A stretch of DNA of 64,000 nucleotides from Linyphia triangularis (GCA_963978545.1 OZ021722.1:1736001-1800000); one strand, 5' to 3'; positions 1-10,850 are shown, numbered from the stretch's first letter. Numbers and translations are program-made. Notes: a model not told the origin generated them from the sequence alone.

Positions 1-2
1 AC

Positions 3-78
3 CTTTGAGCGCTCTTTGAAGCAGTCCTTTTCTTCTCTGAGCTCTTCAACGCGCAGGAACACTTCTTCAGAGATGGGG
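3..78 (-). CDS. Candidate coiled-coil exon, array copy 1
   Basis: On the minus strand a pyrimidine-rich acceptor (TTTCTTTTTCTAG) precedes 76 nt that end in AAAG before GT. The frame with one leading base is open for 25 codons and reads as a charged helix containing EEVFLRVEELREEKDCFKER. The preceding exon would need to leave two bases, and the exon ends in phase 0. The candidate exon at 43334-43491 leaves two bases in its acidic frame, so the two could join. Compared with the other three copies there is one missense difference (Arg for His in FL-R/H-VEE) and one synonymous change. A second open frame exists (PSLKKC...), so the frame choice rests on composition. Family not recognised. Confidence 0.45.
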
Positions 79-784
79 CTAGAAAAAGAAACATTACAGT
101 TATACTACAGCATAACGCATGCTTCATAACGAGTTTCATATACAGGCTTATCCAAAAAGGAGGGTTTCGTTCCTTTAAATATTGAATATCCAGAGTGATT
201 TGCACGCAGAAGAAAAAAAAAAGAAAAAAAAAGGGGAGGGAAAATGTAAGGAAACGTAAGAATAAAATCCATAAAAACAAAGTTTTCATTATAAATCCTT
301 TATAAAAATAGCCAATTTCTATATTCATTTACAAATCACTGTTTCTGTTGCCAGCGTGCGCTTGGTGTTGGCATCTAAATTTTAAATATCAAAAACATTT
401 CTATCAGCAATATGTGCAGCAAACAACGGTTCAAAATTTATTGATTAAAAATGAAAGCGAATTTATGCACCGGCATCCTTTTAAACATCTTTTATTTATT
501 CTGATTAAAAACAATTTTATTCTTTATTAAAATAATTTTTTGGCAACAGGAAAAAGTTTCAGTTAAATGCTCTTTCAGCGCGATTGGCCAGAATACGAGT
601 GGAGAAGTTTTTCTAAAACACTATTTTACGTATTGCAAAAACTCAGATTTTTTTTTTTTATACATAATTTAAATACTCCCTTCCTCCATTTAACCCTCCA
701 ATTGACAAAAACCACACAGCAAAGCAACTGCTTAAAAACTCAGACAGCAATATTGTCAAACTACCCGAAATTATCCCCAACCCC

Positions 785-1270
785 CCACTGAAGCACAAAG
801 AGAAAGGGTGAAGGCGTCTAAACCAGACGCGTCGTGATTGGGCACCCAGACAGGCCACAGGTACCCTGATTTGCAAGGCTCTGGACAGGCGGACGACCCT
901 GGAGGAATCCGTCTCTGGAAGCAGAAACCCCCACCTGCCATGTCAGGCGTCGCTCAAAAGACAGACCAACACAACAGACCACGGACTGAAATAGAAGGAG
1001 ATGATAAAGGCCCCAGGTCCAGAGATAACCTCCTTCAGTCTGTTTATACTGGGGCCTAGTCCATGAACTGATTTCGTGTTGTCTGCTGTCCGGCCGACCA
1101 TACTGCCCTCTTAAGGACAAACGTCGTATCTGCAATCGGATTTAATATGGATGATCCATAGAAAAGCCAACTGCAAATATGAGGTTTATCCTTAAGAGGG
1201 TAGCATAGGAGGCATTGCTCTCCTCTAATGCTCTCCTCTTCCCACCCAGTCTCTTCTTAGCTTTCTATCC
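785..1270. other. GC-rich segment of the unit with a 12-bp inverted repeat (unit 1)
   Basis: About 480 bp markedly richer in G+C than its surroundings. It includes CCCTCTTAAGGA at 1106-1117 and its perfect complement TCCTTAAGAGGG at 1189-1200. Open frames of 70-105 codons exist on both strands, but none shows a recognisable motif. The compositional step suggests an inserted element or a non-coding exon. No terminal repeats were found. Confidence 0.5.
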
Positions 1271-2636
1271 CTGCTACTAATAACCATCTAAAATTTTGAA
1301 CAATTGATCTAACAACGAAAAAAAAAAGGCCCTAGCATCAAAACTGACTTAAAAAAAACTTTCCTGGTCATTACTTGCTTTGTTGTGTGACTTTTGCTTA
1401 CAATTGATAAAAAATTTACAAATAAATATTTGCAACATTCAGGACCAATACTTAAAATATAATTTAAATACTTAAAAAACAATGATACAATAGCTTTTCC
1501 TTTGGAAGATGCAGCATTGTCAATGACCTTTTCTCTTGCGTTGAACCTACGTGTGCTTTGGAAATATGCAAAAAGTACATTTTTTTGTGACAAACTTATC
1601 TAAGAACTTGGTAATGTTCAGAAGATTTTTTAAAGTTTATTTAATAAATCAAGTGATTACATTATATATTTAATCTTTGAAAATTTCATTAATTATTTTT
1701 TGATTTATAATAGCTTTCATAACTATTTTATTTAAATATTTAAATTAATTTTGAAATACATCTTGAAAGATTACCTAATTAAAAAAAAATTATCAGAAGA
1801 AAAGAACCTATATTTTCTTTTATTGATTATGAATATAATTTTTCTACACTATTAAGTTTAGTAAATTTAAATTAAGTTTATTTTATTGTTTTCGAAAATA
1901 TTTAACATTGCTGTGAAGATATTTTAGGTTTAAAGTCCCAAGTTATCACACACACAAAAAATGCCAGAAAATGATCACCGAACATACATCCAATCCCTTA
2001 TACAATATATTAACTAGAATTGTAAAATGCATCCAAGTTTTAATGGAGGTTTCTTTTTCTCTTTCCTGTATGGTAACAAAAAATATTTTACCAGCCTGCA
2101 GTAAGATTTTGGAGGGCATGGGGGGGGGGGGGGGACTGTTGAAATAAAAGGGGGGGGGGGAATATCACAAGAATTAGTCACGACACTAACGCAATTTTTA
2201 ACAGGTTCGAAACGTTGATTGCCTTGGAAACCATATAAAAACCAAAGCATATTATACTCCAAATTTGATACAGATTTATTAAAATCCGAGTCCCCTCACA
2301 TTGCATCAATAACTATAAAATAAAGTCTTTCCCTTTATAAAAGCTACTTAAAACGGGTGTAGAGCTATGAAATTTCCAACAAACATAAGTAGTTTTGGTC
2401 TTCACTTTTTAAAAACTGAATTTTTAAATTTAACTTTTTAATACATTTTTTTTACAAAGCAACTTTTAATCAGCTTACAGCTCTGAAATCTTCAACATAA
2501 ATAATTTTGGCCTTCCAATTGGATTTTAGCAAATACTGTTAAAATATCCTCAGAGGTAAGAGGTGTTGTTTTATTGTATTAACGGGGGATATTGTTTTAT
2601 TTATCAACATGGGTAAGGGTTTACACAGCAATTAAA

Positions 2637-2850
2637 CTTTCAACGAGTGAAGCGAGCTTATGCTTGGGCAATGATGAACCTTTCAATGAGTGAAGCAGGC
2701 CTGTGATTATGTAACAATGAATTCTTCAACGAACAAAGTGAGCCAGTGCTTATGTGCCAATTAACTTTTTAGTGAGCAAAGTGAGCTGTTTGTGTAGCAG
2801 GGAACCATTCAGCAAGCAAAGCTAGCCTGATCAATAAGAGCCAAAAGTTG
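2637..2850. repeat. Decayed tandem repeat, about five copies of a 40-50 bp motif (unit 1)
   Basis: Successive blocks carry variants of TTCAACGAGTGAAGCGAGC followed by TTATG...GGCAATGA-like sequence. The blocks start near 2638, 2688, 2733, 2768 and 2808. Copies differ by several bases each, so this is an old minisatellite that predates the 11 kb duplication. Confidence 0.7.
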
Positions 2851-3043
2851 GGACTTTTGACACCAATGGCAGGTCTCCACAGTATGAGGCAATGCAGCTA
2901 GTAATGCATATAACACTCTACAGTCACATACTCTCGCAGTATTACTTTACAGCCATATTTTGAAGCACAAAGCTTGTATAAAATTGAAATTCTACTTATC
3001 CTGGTCATCCAACAGAATTCAGTTGGTCTCCGATTCTAGTGAC

Positions 3044-3089
3044 CTTCAAATTCAAAGAAGAGCCTCTGCCAACTTGTGAAGCTCATTAT
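3044..3089 (-). CDS. Candidate 46-nt exon of the unit (unit 1)
   Basis: On the minus strand a strong acceptor (CTCTCTTTCTTCAG) precedes ATAATGAGC, and GAAG before GTCACT is a weak donor. Read in phase 0, as the 76-nt exon would leave it, the frame runs through the exon and stops at TAG just beyond the donor, so it could also be a terminal exon. Read with two leading bases it gives NELHKLAEALL and then stop. Evidence is limited to the splice-site pattern. Confidence 0.3.
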
Positions 3090-3675
3090 CTGAAGAAAGA
3101 GAGAAATTCATGCATATCAACTTAGTTACGAGCTTTACTTGAAAAAAATGTGAATCATACATTTCATTGTCAATCATACATTCATACTATTCAGGTAATG
3201 AAGAAAGGTTGCGATAATGATATTTGCATTTACGTTAGATGCTGAAAAAAACTAGTTACAAAAATGAACGCAGGTAGAAGTAAAGCAGGACACAGTAAGA
3301 AGTAACTCATTATTTCCAAAATCTATAAAATCTACTTCTAGGTTGATCGTATACTCATTCCCCTCCATATAGCCATTTTGATAAACAATGAATAAAATGG
3401 ACAAGCAGAATTACGTATTAAAAATATTAACAAAACTTTATAATAAAAGTCTTTATATGGGTGCCTATTAAATTCGTTATATGGGTGCCTATTAAATCCT
3501 TTATATGCATTATAAATTTGCATTATATATTGCCAACTTTTATGTGCAATTGTAACTCAAACAATTTTCAGCTCAGATTAAGTTTTCATAGTATCTCACT
3601 ATTACATAGAAAATCACCAAGCCGTATCATTAATTATATTTTTTCCTTACCACAAAAACTTGATAGAATGCATTG

Positions 3676-5155
3676 CATACCTGCCAACATTGGCATTTTC
3701 AAATTAGTACAATTTTTACGGAACAAATATTTGCATTCCTATGACTCATGGAAAGTCAAATTGCGACAATATTTATGAATGTAATATAGAAATAATAGAA
3801 ATTCTATTACAAATGCAAAAAAAAAAAAAAAAAAAAAAATTTTTAAAATTGCATAGTATTAAAATGCTCTCAAATATAACAAATTGTTACATTTTAGCAC
3901 AAAATGGAAATTATAAAATAAAAAAACTAACTTGGATTTAAAAATAAATCAAATTTAAACTTTACGATGAAATCTCTGATGAGGTTTAAGATTTAGTCTA
4001 CATTACACCTAAATAAAACATGCTTTATGACACAAAAACTCTAGTGAAACATACAATGAGTTGGTGGTATTCAAAGTGTTTAATCACACGCACAAATATC
4101 AATTATGCAGGCTTTCGAATTCGTATTATTACATTTGATGTTGTCACTGTGCTTTTTAGAATTGATATGAACTTCGACATCAATAAATCCTCCATGAGAA
4201 ATCTTAATATCAGATGCATAGATAAAGCAGAATGCAAAATTTGTTTCTTTGTTTGAATTTCTGATGATTAGAAGTAAACCGCTTGGTTTGAAGTAAACTC
4301 CAAAAAAACTTGATATTTTCTGGAATTTTACACCAGGATTGTTTAACTTGGATATTTTAAAATAAATAATTAAAACTAACAAAAAAGCTGAAAACCGAAA
4401 GTGCTTTAATCTCTAAAGTCCGAGAAAACGAAACAGTCGTTCGGTGAGTGCCGCCAAAACAATTGAAAACGGCGGCGTCGCGATTTAGTGCGCAGCGTTG
4501 GAGTACGGTCCAAAAGAAGAAAGAATAAAAAAAAAACTAAAGCACTTTCAGTTTTCTACTTTATTATCTCTAAAGTTCGAGACAACGAAACAATTGCTTG
4601 GTTCGCCAAATCCCGTCGGCAACACAGATGAAAACAATGAATTTCCGGCGCCGCGCTTAGGTACTTTTATTATATACGCGCAACATTATTGTACGGTCCA
4701 AACAGAAGGAAGAACCAAAATCTAAAGCATTTTTGGTTTTCAGATTCTTTGTTAATCTCTTAAGTCTGAGGCAAAACAATAGTTGTTTGGTTCGCCAGGT
4801 CCCGTTGGCAACACAAATGAAAACAGTGCATCCCCGGCGCCGTGTTTAGTGCTATTATTTACGCGCAAGTCCAGTACTATTATTTACGTTTTGGAGTCCA
4901 GTCCAAAAGAAGGTAGAATTAAAAAACTAAAGCACTTTCGGTTTTCTGCTTCTTTATTAATCTGTAAAGCCCGAAAAATCGAAGCAGTGGTTTGGTTTGC
5001 CAAATCTAGTCGGCAACAGAAAAGAACACAATGCATCCTCGCCAACGCGCTTTAGTGCTGAACATATGCGCAATCTTGAAGTGTGAATAAATATTTTGAC
5101 GGACGCGGCAGCTTTGGAAAATCGTTTCGGTTTCGTTGGTGACTTAAAAAAATAT

Positions 5156-5210
<55 letters not shown>

Positions 5211-5334
5211 GGTTTTAGGGAAAAAACGAAAAGTACCGTGAAATCCGTACGATTTTTTTAGCTGTTCGTACACCCGTACAAAATAGTAAAAATCCGTACA
5301 TTGTACGGATGATTCGTACAAGTTGGCAGGTATG
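3676..5334. mobile_element. 1.66 kb non-autonomous TIR element with 6-bp TSD (unit 1)
   Basis: It starts CATACCTGCCAAC and ends GTTGGCAGGTATG, a perfect 13-bp terminal inverted repeat. It is flanked by the direct repeat GCATTG at 3670-3675 and 5335-5340. No transposase frame is present. Inside are four diverged ~160-200 bp tandem repeats and a ~50-bp A tract. The right terminal region is rich in GTAC/CGTAC motifs. A 6-bp duplication with these ends does not let me name the superfamily. Confidence 0.85.
4395..5085. repeat. Four diverged ~160-200 bp tandem repeats inside the TIR element (unit 1)
   Basis: Blocks beginning near 4402, 4560, 4749 and 4952 each contain an ATCTCTAAAGT-CGAG-like start, GGTTCGCCAAATCCCGTCGGCAAC-like sequence, a CGGCGCCGCG-like core, TTTAGTGC and GTCCAAAAGAAG. 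Spacing grows from 158 to 203 bp. The short open frames across it are a by-product of the repeat. Confidence 0.75.
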
Positions 5335-5892
5335 GCATTGTCATCGACGAGTCTATCTGTCAAGTTTCAAATCTAATGGATAAATGCAAGTTGGTTAATT
5401 AGCCCCTCCAAAGATTTACAAACACAAAATCGAAGTTAATATAAAGGACTTAAGATACTGAAATTTTTAGCTAAAAACCAACCCTCAATTCTGAACATTC
5501 AAGTCCATTTTATACTAAAATAAAGAAAAGTCAAAAAAAAAAAAAAAATTATTCTTAATATATGTATGTTTCATATTTTCTGCCAAGAGCTGCATACAAC
5601 ACCAGCTTATAAATAACTTATCATTTCAGTGTTTAAGCTGGGGTACAAATTTTCTTCAGCAAAAGAGCTAAGATCACAATTTTTATTTTAGCAAAGTGCT
5701 TACGAGTTCTATTTCTTGTTAATTCCATTAAAACACTTATTATAAAGCTATTTTATACCAGAGTTCATCTTTTCGAGGGGCGGCGCACCCTGCCTGCCCT
5801 TTTTTTATAAAAATAGCGCCTTTCCTGCCCTTTCTCAGAAAAAATTTCATCCTGAAAGAATTCGAAAAACTTTTGGTTTTTCCCTCCCAACA

Positions 5893-6113
5893 GTATGCTA
5901 ATTTTATAGCGTCCTGCATGACGTAATAACATTGCTGTGGAGCTACAGTAAGCAAATGTATAAATTTGTGTGCCTGAGTGTTTTTTCTTCTGCTTGTGCT
6001 TTGCCAATGCTTATGTTCTCACCTTAAGATGAATAAAGAATATTCACCTGTTAATGTTTCGTGCTCTTTTTCGAATAGGATTGATAGGGTCTCTTGTTAG
6101 TACGTAGCTAACA
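5893..6113 (+). repeat. Copia 5' LTR, truncated at its 5' end (unit 1)
   Basis: Similarity to the 3' LTR begins at GTATGCTAATTTTATAG and ends at GCTAACA. AATAAAGAATATTC provides the polyadenylation signal region. By hand alignment about 18 of ~220 positions differ from the 3' LTR, including one indel, and most differences are transitions. The junction with CCCTCCCAACA upstream is not an LTR start. Confidence 0.9.
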
Positions 6114-6118
6114 TTAAA

Positions 6119-6130
6119 TGGTAGCAGAGC
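6119..6130 (+). other. Copia primer-binding site for tRNA-iMet (unit 1)
   Basis: TGGTAGCAGAGC lies five bases after the 5' LTR. It is exactly complementary to the 3' end (GCUCUGCUACCA) of animal initiator tRNA-Met. The same site is at 17284-17295 and 28452-28463. Confidence 0.9.
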
Positions 6131-6203
6131 GTTGGTTCTATTGATCTTGTTCGGGAAAGGAGCCGTGGTTCAAGTGGTTTAAGAGGATTTAATTCGAAAA
6201 AAC

Positions 6204-7328
6204 ATGGCAAGCACAGAGTTTTCAGAAAGTGTGTTGAACTTTCAAAAGTTAAATAAAGACAATTTCAAGAGTTGGAAATTCAACATGAAAATGTACTTGT
6301 TGAGTCAAGGACTTTTTGGTTTCATTGACGCTACAGAGCCAGAACCTGCAGCGGGAGCTTCAGAGGCAAAGCGGCGTACTTACAAAACTCGGCAAGCGAA
6401 GGCACTATCAATAATATACCTGAGTATTGAGGAAGAACTTAAGTCCTTGGTAATGGAAGAGGAAACTCAAGTCACAGTCTGGAAAGAAATATCTGATGTA
6501 TTCCAGCCGACTACCAGTGCAAGAATTCCAGCGTCAAGAAAAGAGTTTATAAGCATGAAGTTTACCCCACCGGAAATGATGACCATGTATGCCGGACGTT
6601 TGTTTGGAGCTGCAAAAGATTTAGAACTTGCTGGGGAAATTATTTCTGATGATGAAATTGCCTACCAATTACTGTATCAACTGCCTGATAATTATGACAA
6701 CGTTGTAATGCAATTGTATCAGCTATCTGATGAAAAGTTCACATCACAAGCTGTACGACAAGCCCTTATCGCTGAGTATGACAGACTACAACACAAGAAC
6801 ACTTCAAGTCAAATGGGTACCAGTGCATTTTCGTCAACTAGAGCAAACTATAAGAAACGAGAGAATGCGTCTACAAAGCCAAAAAAGGAGACAAGAACTT
6901 GTTACGGTTGTGGGATTGTCGGACACTTATTGAGAAATTGCTGGAAAACCAGGAAAAGGACATCAAGGAAGATGTCAGAAGAGCACAATTCCAAATATAA
7001 TACAGCGGAAGCTCTCTTCTCATCGGCAATGATTTCTGGACAAACTCAATCAGATTGGATATTAGACACAGCAGCCACTGACCATTTTTGTAATGACCAA
7101 TCCTTTTTTACAGACTTTCATCCTATGACGAACAGTCAAGCAACAATTGCTGAAGGAACGACTGAAATTTGTGGTATAGGTAATATTAATTTGAGTATTA
7201 ACGACAAGAATTGTAAAGTAAGTCGTCCATTGAGAAATGTATATTTTGTCCCTGGAATGAGTAGAAATTTAATTTCTGGTCGATTAATTGATGATAATGG
7301 TTACAGTGCTTTTTTGAAAAATGGTTAA
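6204..7328 (+). pseudogene. Copia Gag and aspartic protease, open for 374 codons (unit 1)
   Basis: The start codon lies 90 bp after the 5' LTR. Residues ~1-200 have the layout of the Ty1/copia Gag (UBN2-type) region. Residues 233-246 form one CX2CX4HX4C zinc knuckle (CYGCGIVGHLLRNC), which binds RNA in family members. A WILDTAATDHF motif follows, with the protease catalytic Asp at residue 288 (D-T-A). A TAA at 7326 ends the frame early. The same frame then reads on as the zinc-finger entry to integrase until a one-base frameshift near 7479. Best-preserved part of the element, but it is cut off from the rest of Pol. Confidence 0.93.
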
Positions 7329-7595
7329 GTAATTTTAAGAAATCCTAGAAATGAAAATTTCGTAACTATACCATTAATTGATAAATTTTACACAGTTAAA
7401 GCAAATGTCATTAAAGAAAATCAAATCGAAGCTCATGTACTTAATAGAAATAATATTATGGTTTGGCATGCCAGGTTTGACATTTAAATTCCACAGCATT
7501 ACGGGAATTTTCTAAAGTTAAAAATGTAGTAGGTCTTGAAAAACTAGCGGGAGTAATTGAAAATTGTGAAGTTTGCAACTTAAGTAAAGCTACAA

Positions 7596-8198
7596 ATGTT
7601 TCTTTTAAAGGACAAAATCAAATTTACAGTACTGAAGTATTTGAACTTGTTCACATGGACTGCACTAGTGGGTCTTGCACTAGTTAATTCACTTGGTAAT
7701 TCTAGGTATTTTTTAAGTATCATTGACGATTTTTCGAGGTTTGCAGAAATTTATTTCATAAAAACTAAGAATGAAGCTTTTGACTGTTTCAAACAATACC
7801 AAGCAGAATATGAAAGACAAACAGGTAAGAGAATAAAGCGGATTCGATTCGACAATGGGTTAGAATTTTGCGCAGGATATTTCGAAACTTATCTAAAGAC
7901 CCAAGGGATAAAATACGAAAGAACCAATATTTACAGTGCTCAAATGAACGGGACAGCTGATCGTTATAATAGATTATTAATAGAGGGTACTCAAGCTATA
8001 ATGACCCACGCTAAACTACCCAAGAAGTTATGGGCCGAAATTGTATATGCTTTCAATTATTTAAGAAACAGGTTCCCACATAAGAAATTAAAAGGAAAAG
8101 CCCCATTAAATGTCTGGTTGAGCAGGAAGTTTTTTGTTAGACATTTAAAAATTATAGGAACAGTAGCGTATACTCATATCCCTAAGCAGCAGAGATAA
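7596..8198 (+). pseudogene. Copia integrase core fragment (unit 1)
   Basis: The genuine integrase frame begins around residue 30 of this open frame. The first ~30 codons are out of frame because of a frameshift just after the HMD that should hold the first catalytic Asp (near 7658, other frame). YFLSIIDDFSRF and FDNGLEF follow, with the second Asp at residue 86. Thirty-five residues later, where family members have the catalytic Glu (AER), this copy reads ADR (Asp122). The DD35 spacing is intact but the Glu is replaced. The frame ends at TAA near 8196, and the downstream linker continues in another frame with a further stop near 8236. Confidence 0.9.
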
Positions 8199-8358
8199 AT
8201 TGGATAGAAACGCTAATCGTGGTATTTTAGTAGGTTAAGCCAAAAATACTAAAGGGTATAGGATTTGGTTACCGGATAAAAATAAAATCATAGAAACTAA
8301 GCATGTTAAATTTGATGAACTAATTTGGGGTAATTATATTTCTAACGAGAAAATAAGA

Positions 8359-9009
8359 ATGGAAAATTTAGTTAGAATTCACGAAAGTAGTGTAAGCGAT
8401 TCGGAGGAAATCGAACTAAATGTTGTTCCAAAGGCCGAATCGGAACCTAAACCTGATAGCAAACCAACAAAAGGGGTTAAAGATTGGAAACGAGTCGAAA
8501 GAATTCGTAAAAACGGTTATTTCCCCAACTATCCTCAAAGGTCTGAATGTCTGAGAAATTTAAACGACGCAAAGAAATATTGTGAACAAGTTGGAATGGA
8601 TTTTAATCCAACTGATTTTGATTTTAAACCTAAAACTTTGAATCTTAACCCGGATTTAAATGGAAACACCTCGAATAAAAAATATTCAGATAGCGAAACT
8701 AGCGATTTAACGGATGCATGTTCAGAGTCAGATGCAGAAGCTCATTGCATAGAAAGAGTTATTCCAAAATCCTTTAAGGAATCTCAAAGGTTACCAGAAA
8801 AAGGTGAATGGTTAAATACCATGCGAGAGATTAATACGCTAAACGAGAGGGATGTTTATGATTTAGTACCTAGACCACCAGGAGTTAAAATTCTTGGTAC
8901 AAAGTGGGTTTATAGTCTAAAAAGGGACACTGAAGGAAAGGTTAAAAGATTTAAAGCTAGGTTGGTTGTAAAAGGGTATAATCAAGTTGAAGGTCTTGAT
9001 TTTTCTTAA
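8359..9009 (+). pseudogene. Copia integrase/RT linker and RT N-terminus (unit 1)
   Basis: An acidic, Lys-rich linker occupies roughly residues 1-150. The conserved entry to copia reverse transcriptase follows (LVPRPPGVKILGTKWVYSLK, then FKARLVVKGYNQVEGLDF). A TAA at 9007 interrupts just before the expected TFSP motif, which is present after the stop. A frameshift and a second stop (TAA near 9076) follow before the HCHLDIKCAFLYG block that carries the first RT catalytic Asp. Confidence 0.9.
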
Positions 9010-9183
9010 ACATTTTCACCTGTCATATGTTTTTCCTTAGTGCGTTTATTTATGGTGTTGTCGGTAGTTATATAAATGGGTGGACTCATTGTCACCTAGA
9101 CATTAAATGTGCATTTTTATACGGAAAATTAAATGAAGATATTTATGTTCAACAGCCAGAAGGTTTCTTAGTGAACACTGGGC

Positions 9184-9236
9184 ATGTTATGAAATAACAT
9201 GGACCCTTTAATCGCTATAAAGCGATTAAAGGGTCC
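9184..9236. other. Two abutting perfect hairpins inside the copia RT region (unit 1)
   Basis: Hairpin 1: ATGTTAT (9184-9190), loop GAA, ATAACAT (9194-9200). Hairpin 2 starts at the next base: GGACCCTTTAATCGCT (9201-9216), loop ATAA, and its 16-nt perfect complement (9221-9236). They sit between the EGF block and the KKSLYGL block of RT, where family members have only a short linker. They keep the downstream frame but add an in-frame TAA. Confidence 0.95.
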
Positions 9237-9308
9237 TTTCTAAAGAAGTCACTATACGGACTTCGTCAATCAAGCAATCAATGGTTTGAAGAATTAAATC
9301 TATCACTT

Positions 9309-9569
9309 TTGGAACTGGGTTTTGATAAAATTTTGAATTGTAATTGTGCATACATTTTTGATTCTAAAATATTAGTTCTTATTTATGTTGATGACTTGGC
9401 TGAATTTGTGGAGAATGAGACATTAATGAAAAAGGCTATAAATTTAATGAACTCTAAATTCGATATTAAAAATTTAGCAAAAAAGCATAGCTTTGTCAAG
9501 CATGGAATCAGAGTTTATTTCTTTGTCAGAGACTGTCAAGGAACTCTTATGGTTAACAAGAATAACTAA
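9309..9569 (+). pseudogene. Copia RT palm fragment with YVDD (unit 1)
   Basis: The frame is open upstream from the end of the hairpin block (KKSLYGLRQS near 9243) and contains ILVLIYVDDLAEF, the RT catalytic box. The C-terminal ~25 residues (after NLAKKHSF) are frameshifted. The first Met here is not a real start. Confidence 0.9.
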
Positions 9570-9589
9570 TAATTGTTCTTTTTTAGTTC

Positions 9590-9800
9590 CTTTCATTAGA
9601 ACACCTAAAATCTTTTGTGATAGCCAAAGTGCTATATTTTTTTCAAATAATGCAGTAGAAAATCAATGAACGAAGCACATCGACATACGTTACAAATTTG
9701 TAAAAGATCATTTGGCCTCAAAATTGTTTGGAACTTTTTTACATTTCTGGAAAGCAAAATGTTGTGGATTTGTTAACCAAACCTCTAACATTTGAAAAGG
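9590..9800 (+). pseudogene. Copia RNase H remnant (unit 1)
   Basis: A frame reading FCDSQSAIFFSNN and, after a TGA, KHIDIRYKFVKDH matches the C-terminal RNase H motifs of copia Pol. Only about 230 nt separate it from YVDD, so most of the connecting region is deleted. Several stops follow. Copies are at 20755-20965 and 31923-32133. Confidence 0.8.
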
Positions 9801-9860
9801 TTCAAATTTATTGTGAATGGTTATTTGACCAAAAGTGAAATCCCAAAGAAAGGTGGGATA

Positions 9861-10102
9861 TGTTGGAGATGTGTTCTTCGGTATTCTAATTTTATAGCGT
9901 CCTGCGTGACGTAATAACATTGCTGCGGAGCTATTGTAGGCAAATGTATAAATTTGTGTGTTTGAATGGTTTTTTCTTCTGCTTATGCTTTGCCAATACT
10001 TATGTTCTCGCCATAGGACGAATAAAGAATATTCACCTGTTAATGTTTCGTGCTCGTTTTCGAATAGGATTGATAGGGTCTCTTGTTAGTACATAGCTAA
10101 CA
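9861..10102 (+). repeat. Copia 3' LTR, full length 242 bp (unit 1)
   Basis: It begins TGTTGGAGATGTGTTC after the purine tract AAAGAAAGGTGGGA and ends GCTAACA, giving the TG...CA termini usual for LTRs. It contains AATAAAGAATATTC. Confidence 0.92.
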
Positions 10103-10850
10103 AAATCGCCTGTCGCGCATACGCATTCATGTTCAAACGTGCATCCTATATATCAGGGACTGAAACCATTGAGTAGATGTCCATATAACGTGCTTCATTA
10201 GTAGGTGGATTGTAGGGAGCCGTCTTACAATTTCCAAGTGCACATTAGTAAACTCTGATGGCCATTTCGTACGTGTTTTGATTAAGTGTATTTCGTTGGA
10301 TTTTTACCATGCCTCCTTCAAAATAGAGAAGAAAGGAATTTGAAAGATTTGATTAACTTAATTAAAAGGTGTATAACCATCAAGAATTTAAGAATTTAAA
10401 AAGAATATTTCCGTTTGGGCACGCGCAATCGTGATGTCCTCCTGTTAAATTTAGGGGGTGTTTTTGATAGTTTACCTGTTACAAATTAATTTCAAAACAT
10501 CCGTTTCATATTTAAAATTGAATATAACAGGAATGCAAAAAAAATTCCAGATTATTTCCAATTCTTAAATAAATAAAACTTCTATTACAGCTTACATAAT
10601 AGCGGCATGCAAGGCAAAAAAAAAATCGTCGTTGTGGCGCTAAATTTGATCCAATTTGGAAAATAAAAAAATGCACAAATTTCAGGACATAGTCCAAGTT
10701 CTTTAGTCGGAATACTCCTTGTGATATCCCACAATGAATAATGTTAAATTTGAAGAAACTCTATTCTCTATCTGACAATAGCAAAACTAAGAGATGAAGT
10801 TTAAGGTTGATTCATTCAAACTTTAGAAAATTTTGAAAGAGTGAAAAGTT

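Larger units (their letters stand above)
5893..10102 (+). mobile_element. Dead Ty1/copia LTR retrotransposon (unit 1)
   Basis: Order: truncated 5' LTR, tRNA-iMet primer site, Gag with zinc knuckle and protease, integrase, reverse transcriptase, RNase H remnant, purine tract (9845-9858) and 3' LTR. Integrase upstream of reverse transcriptase is the Ty1/copia order. The coding region carries several in-frame stops and frameshifts and has lost most of the segment between the YVDD motif and RNase H. It cannot make a full polyprotein. The 5' end of the 5' LTR is missing (about 32 bp relative to the 3' LTR), so no target duplication can be read. The same breaks recur in units 2 and 3. Confidence 0.95.

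Noticed and set aside
818..1135. 105-codon minus-strand and 73-codon plus-strand frames in the GC-rich segment
   Set aside because: Opposing frames in a GC-rich patch with no motif, start context or splice logic. Kept only as a compositional segment.
5052..5363. 103-codon frame with a long Phe run, and its 137-codon relatives in units 2 and 3
   Set aside because: The Phe run is the poly(A) tract of the TIR element read on the minus strand.
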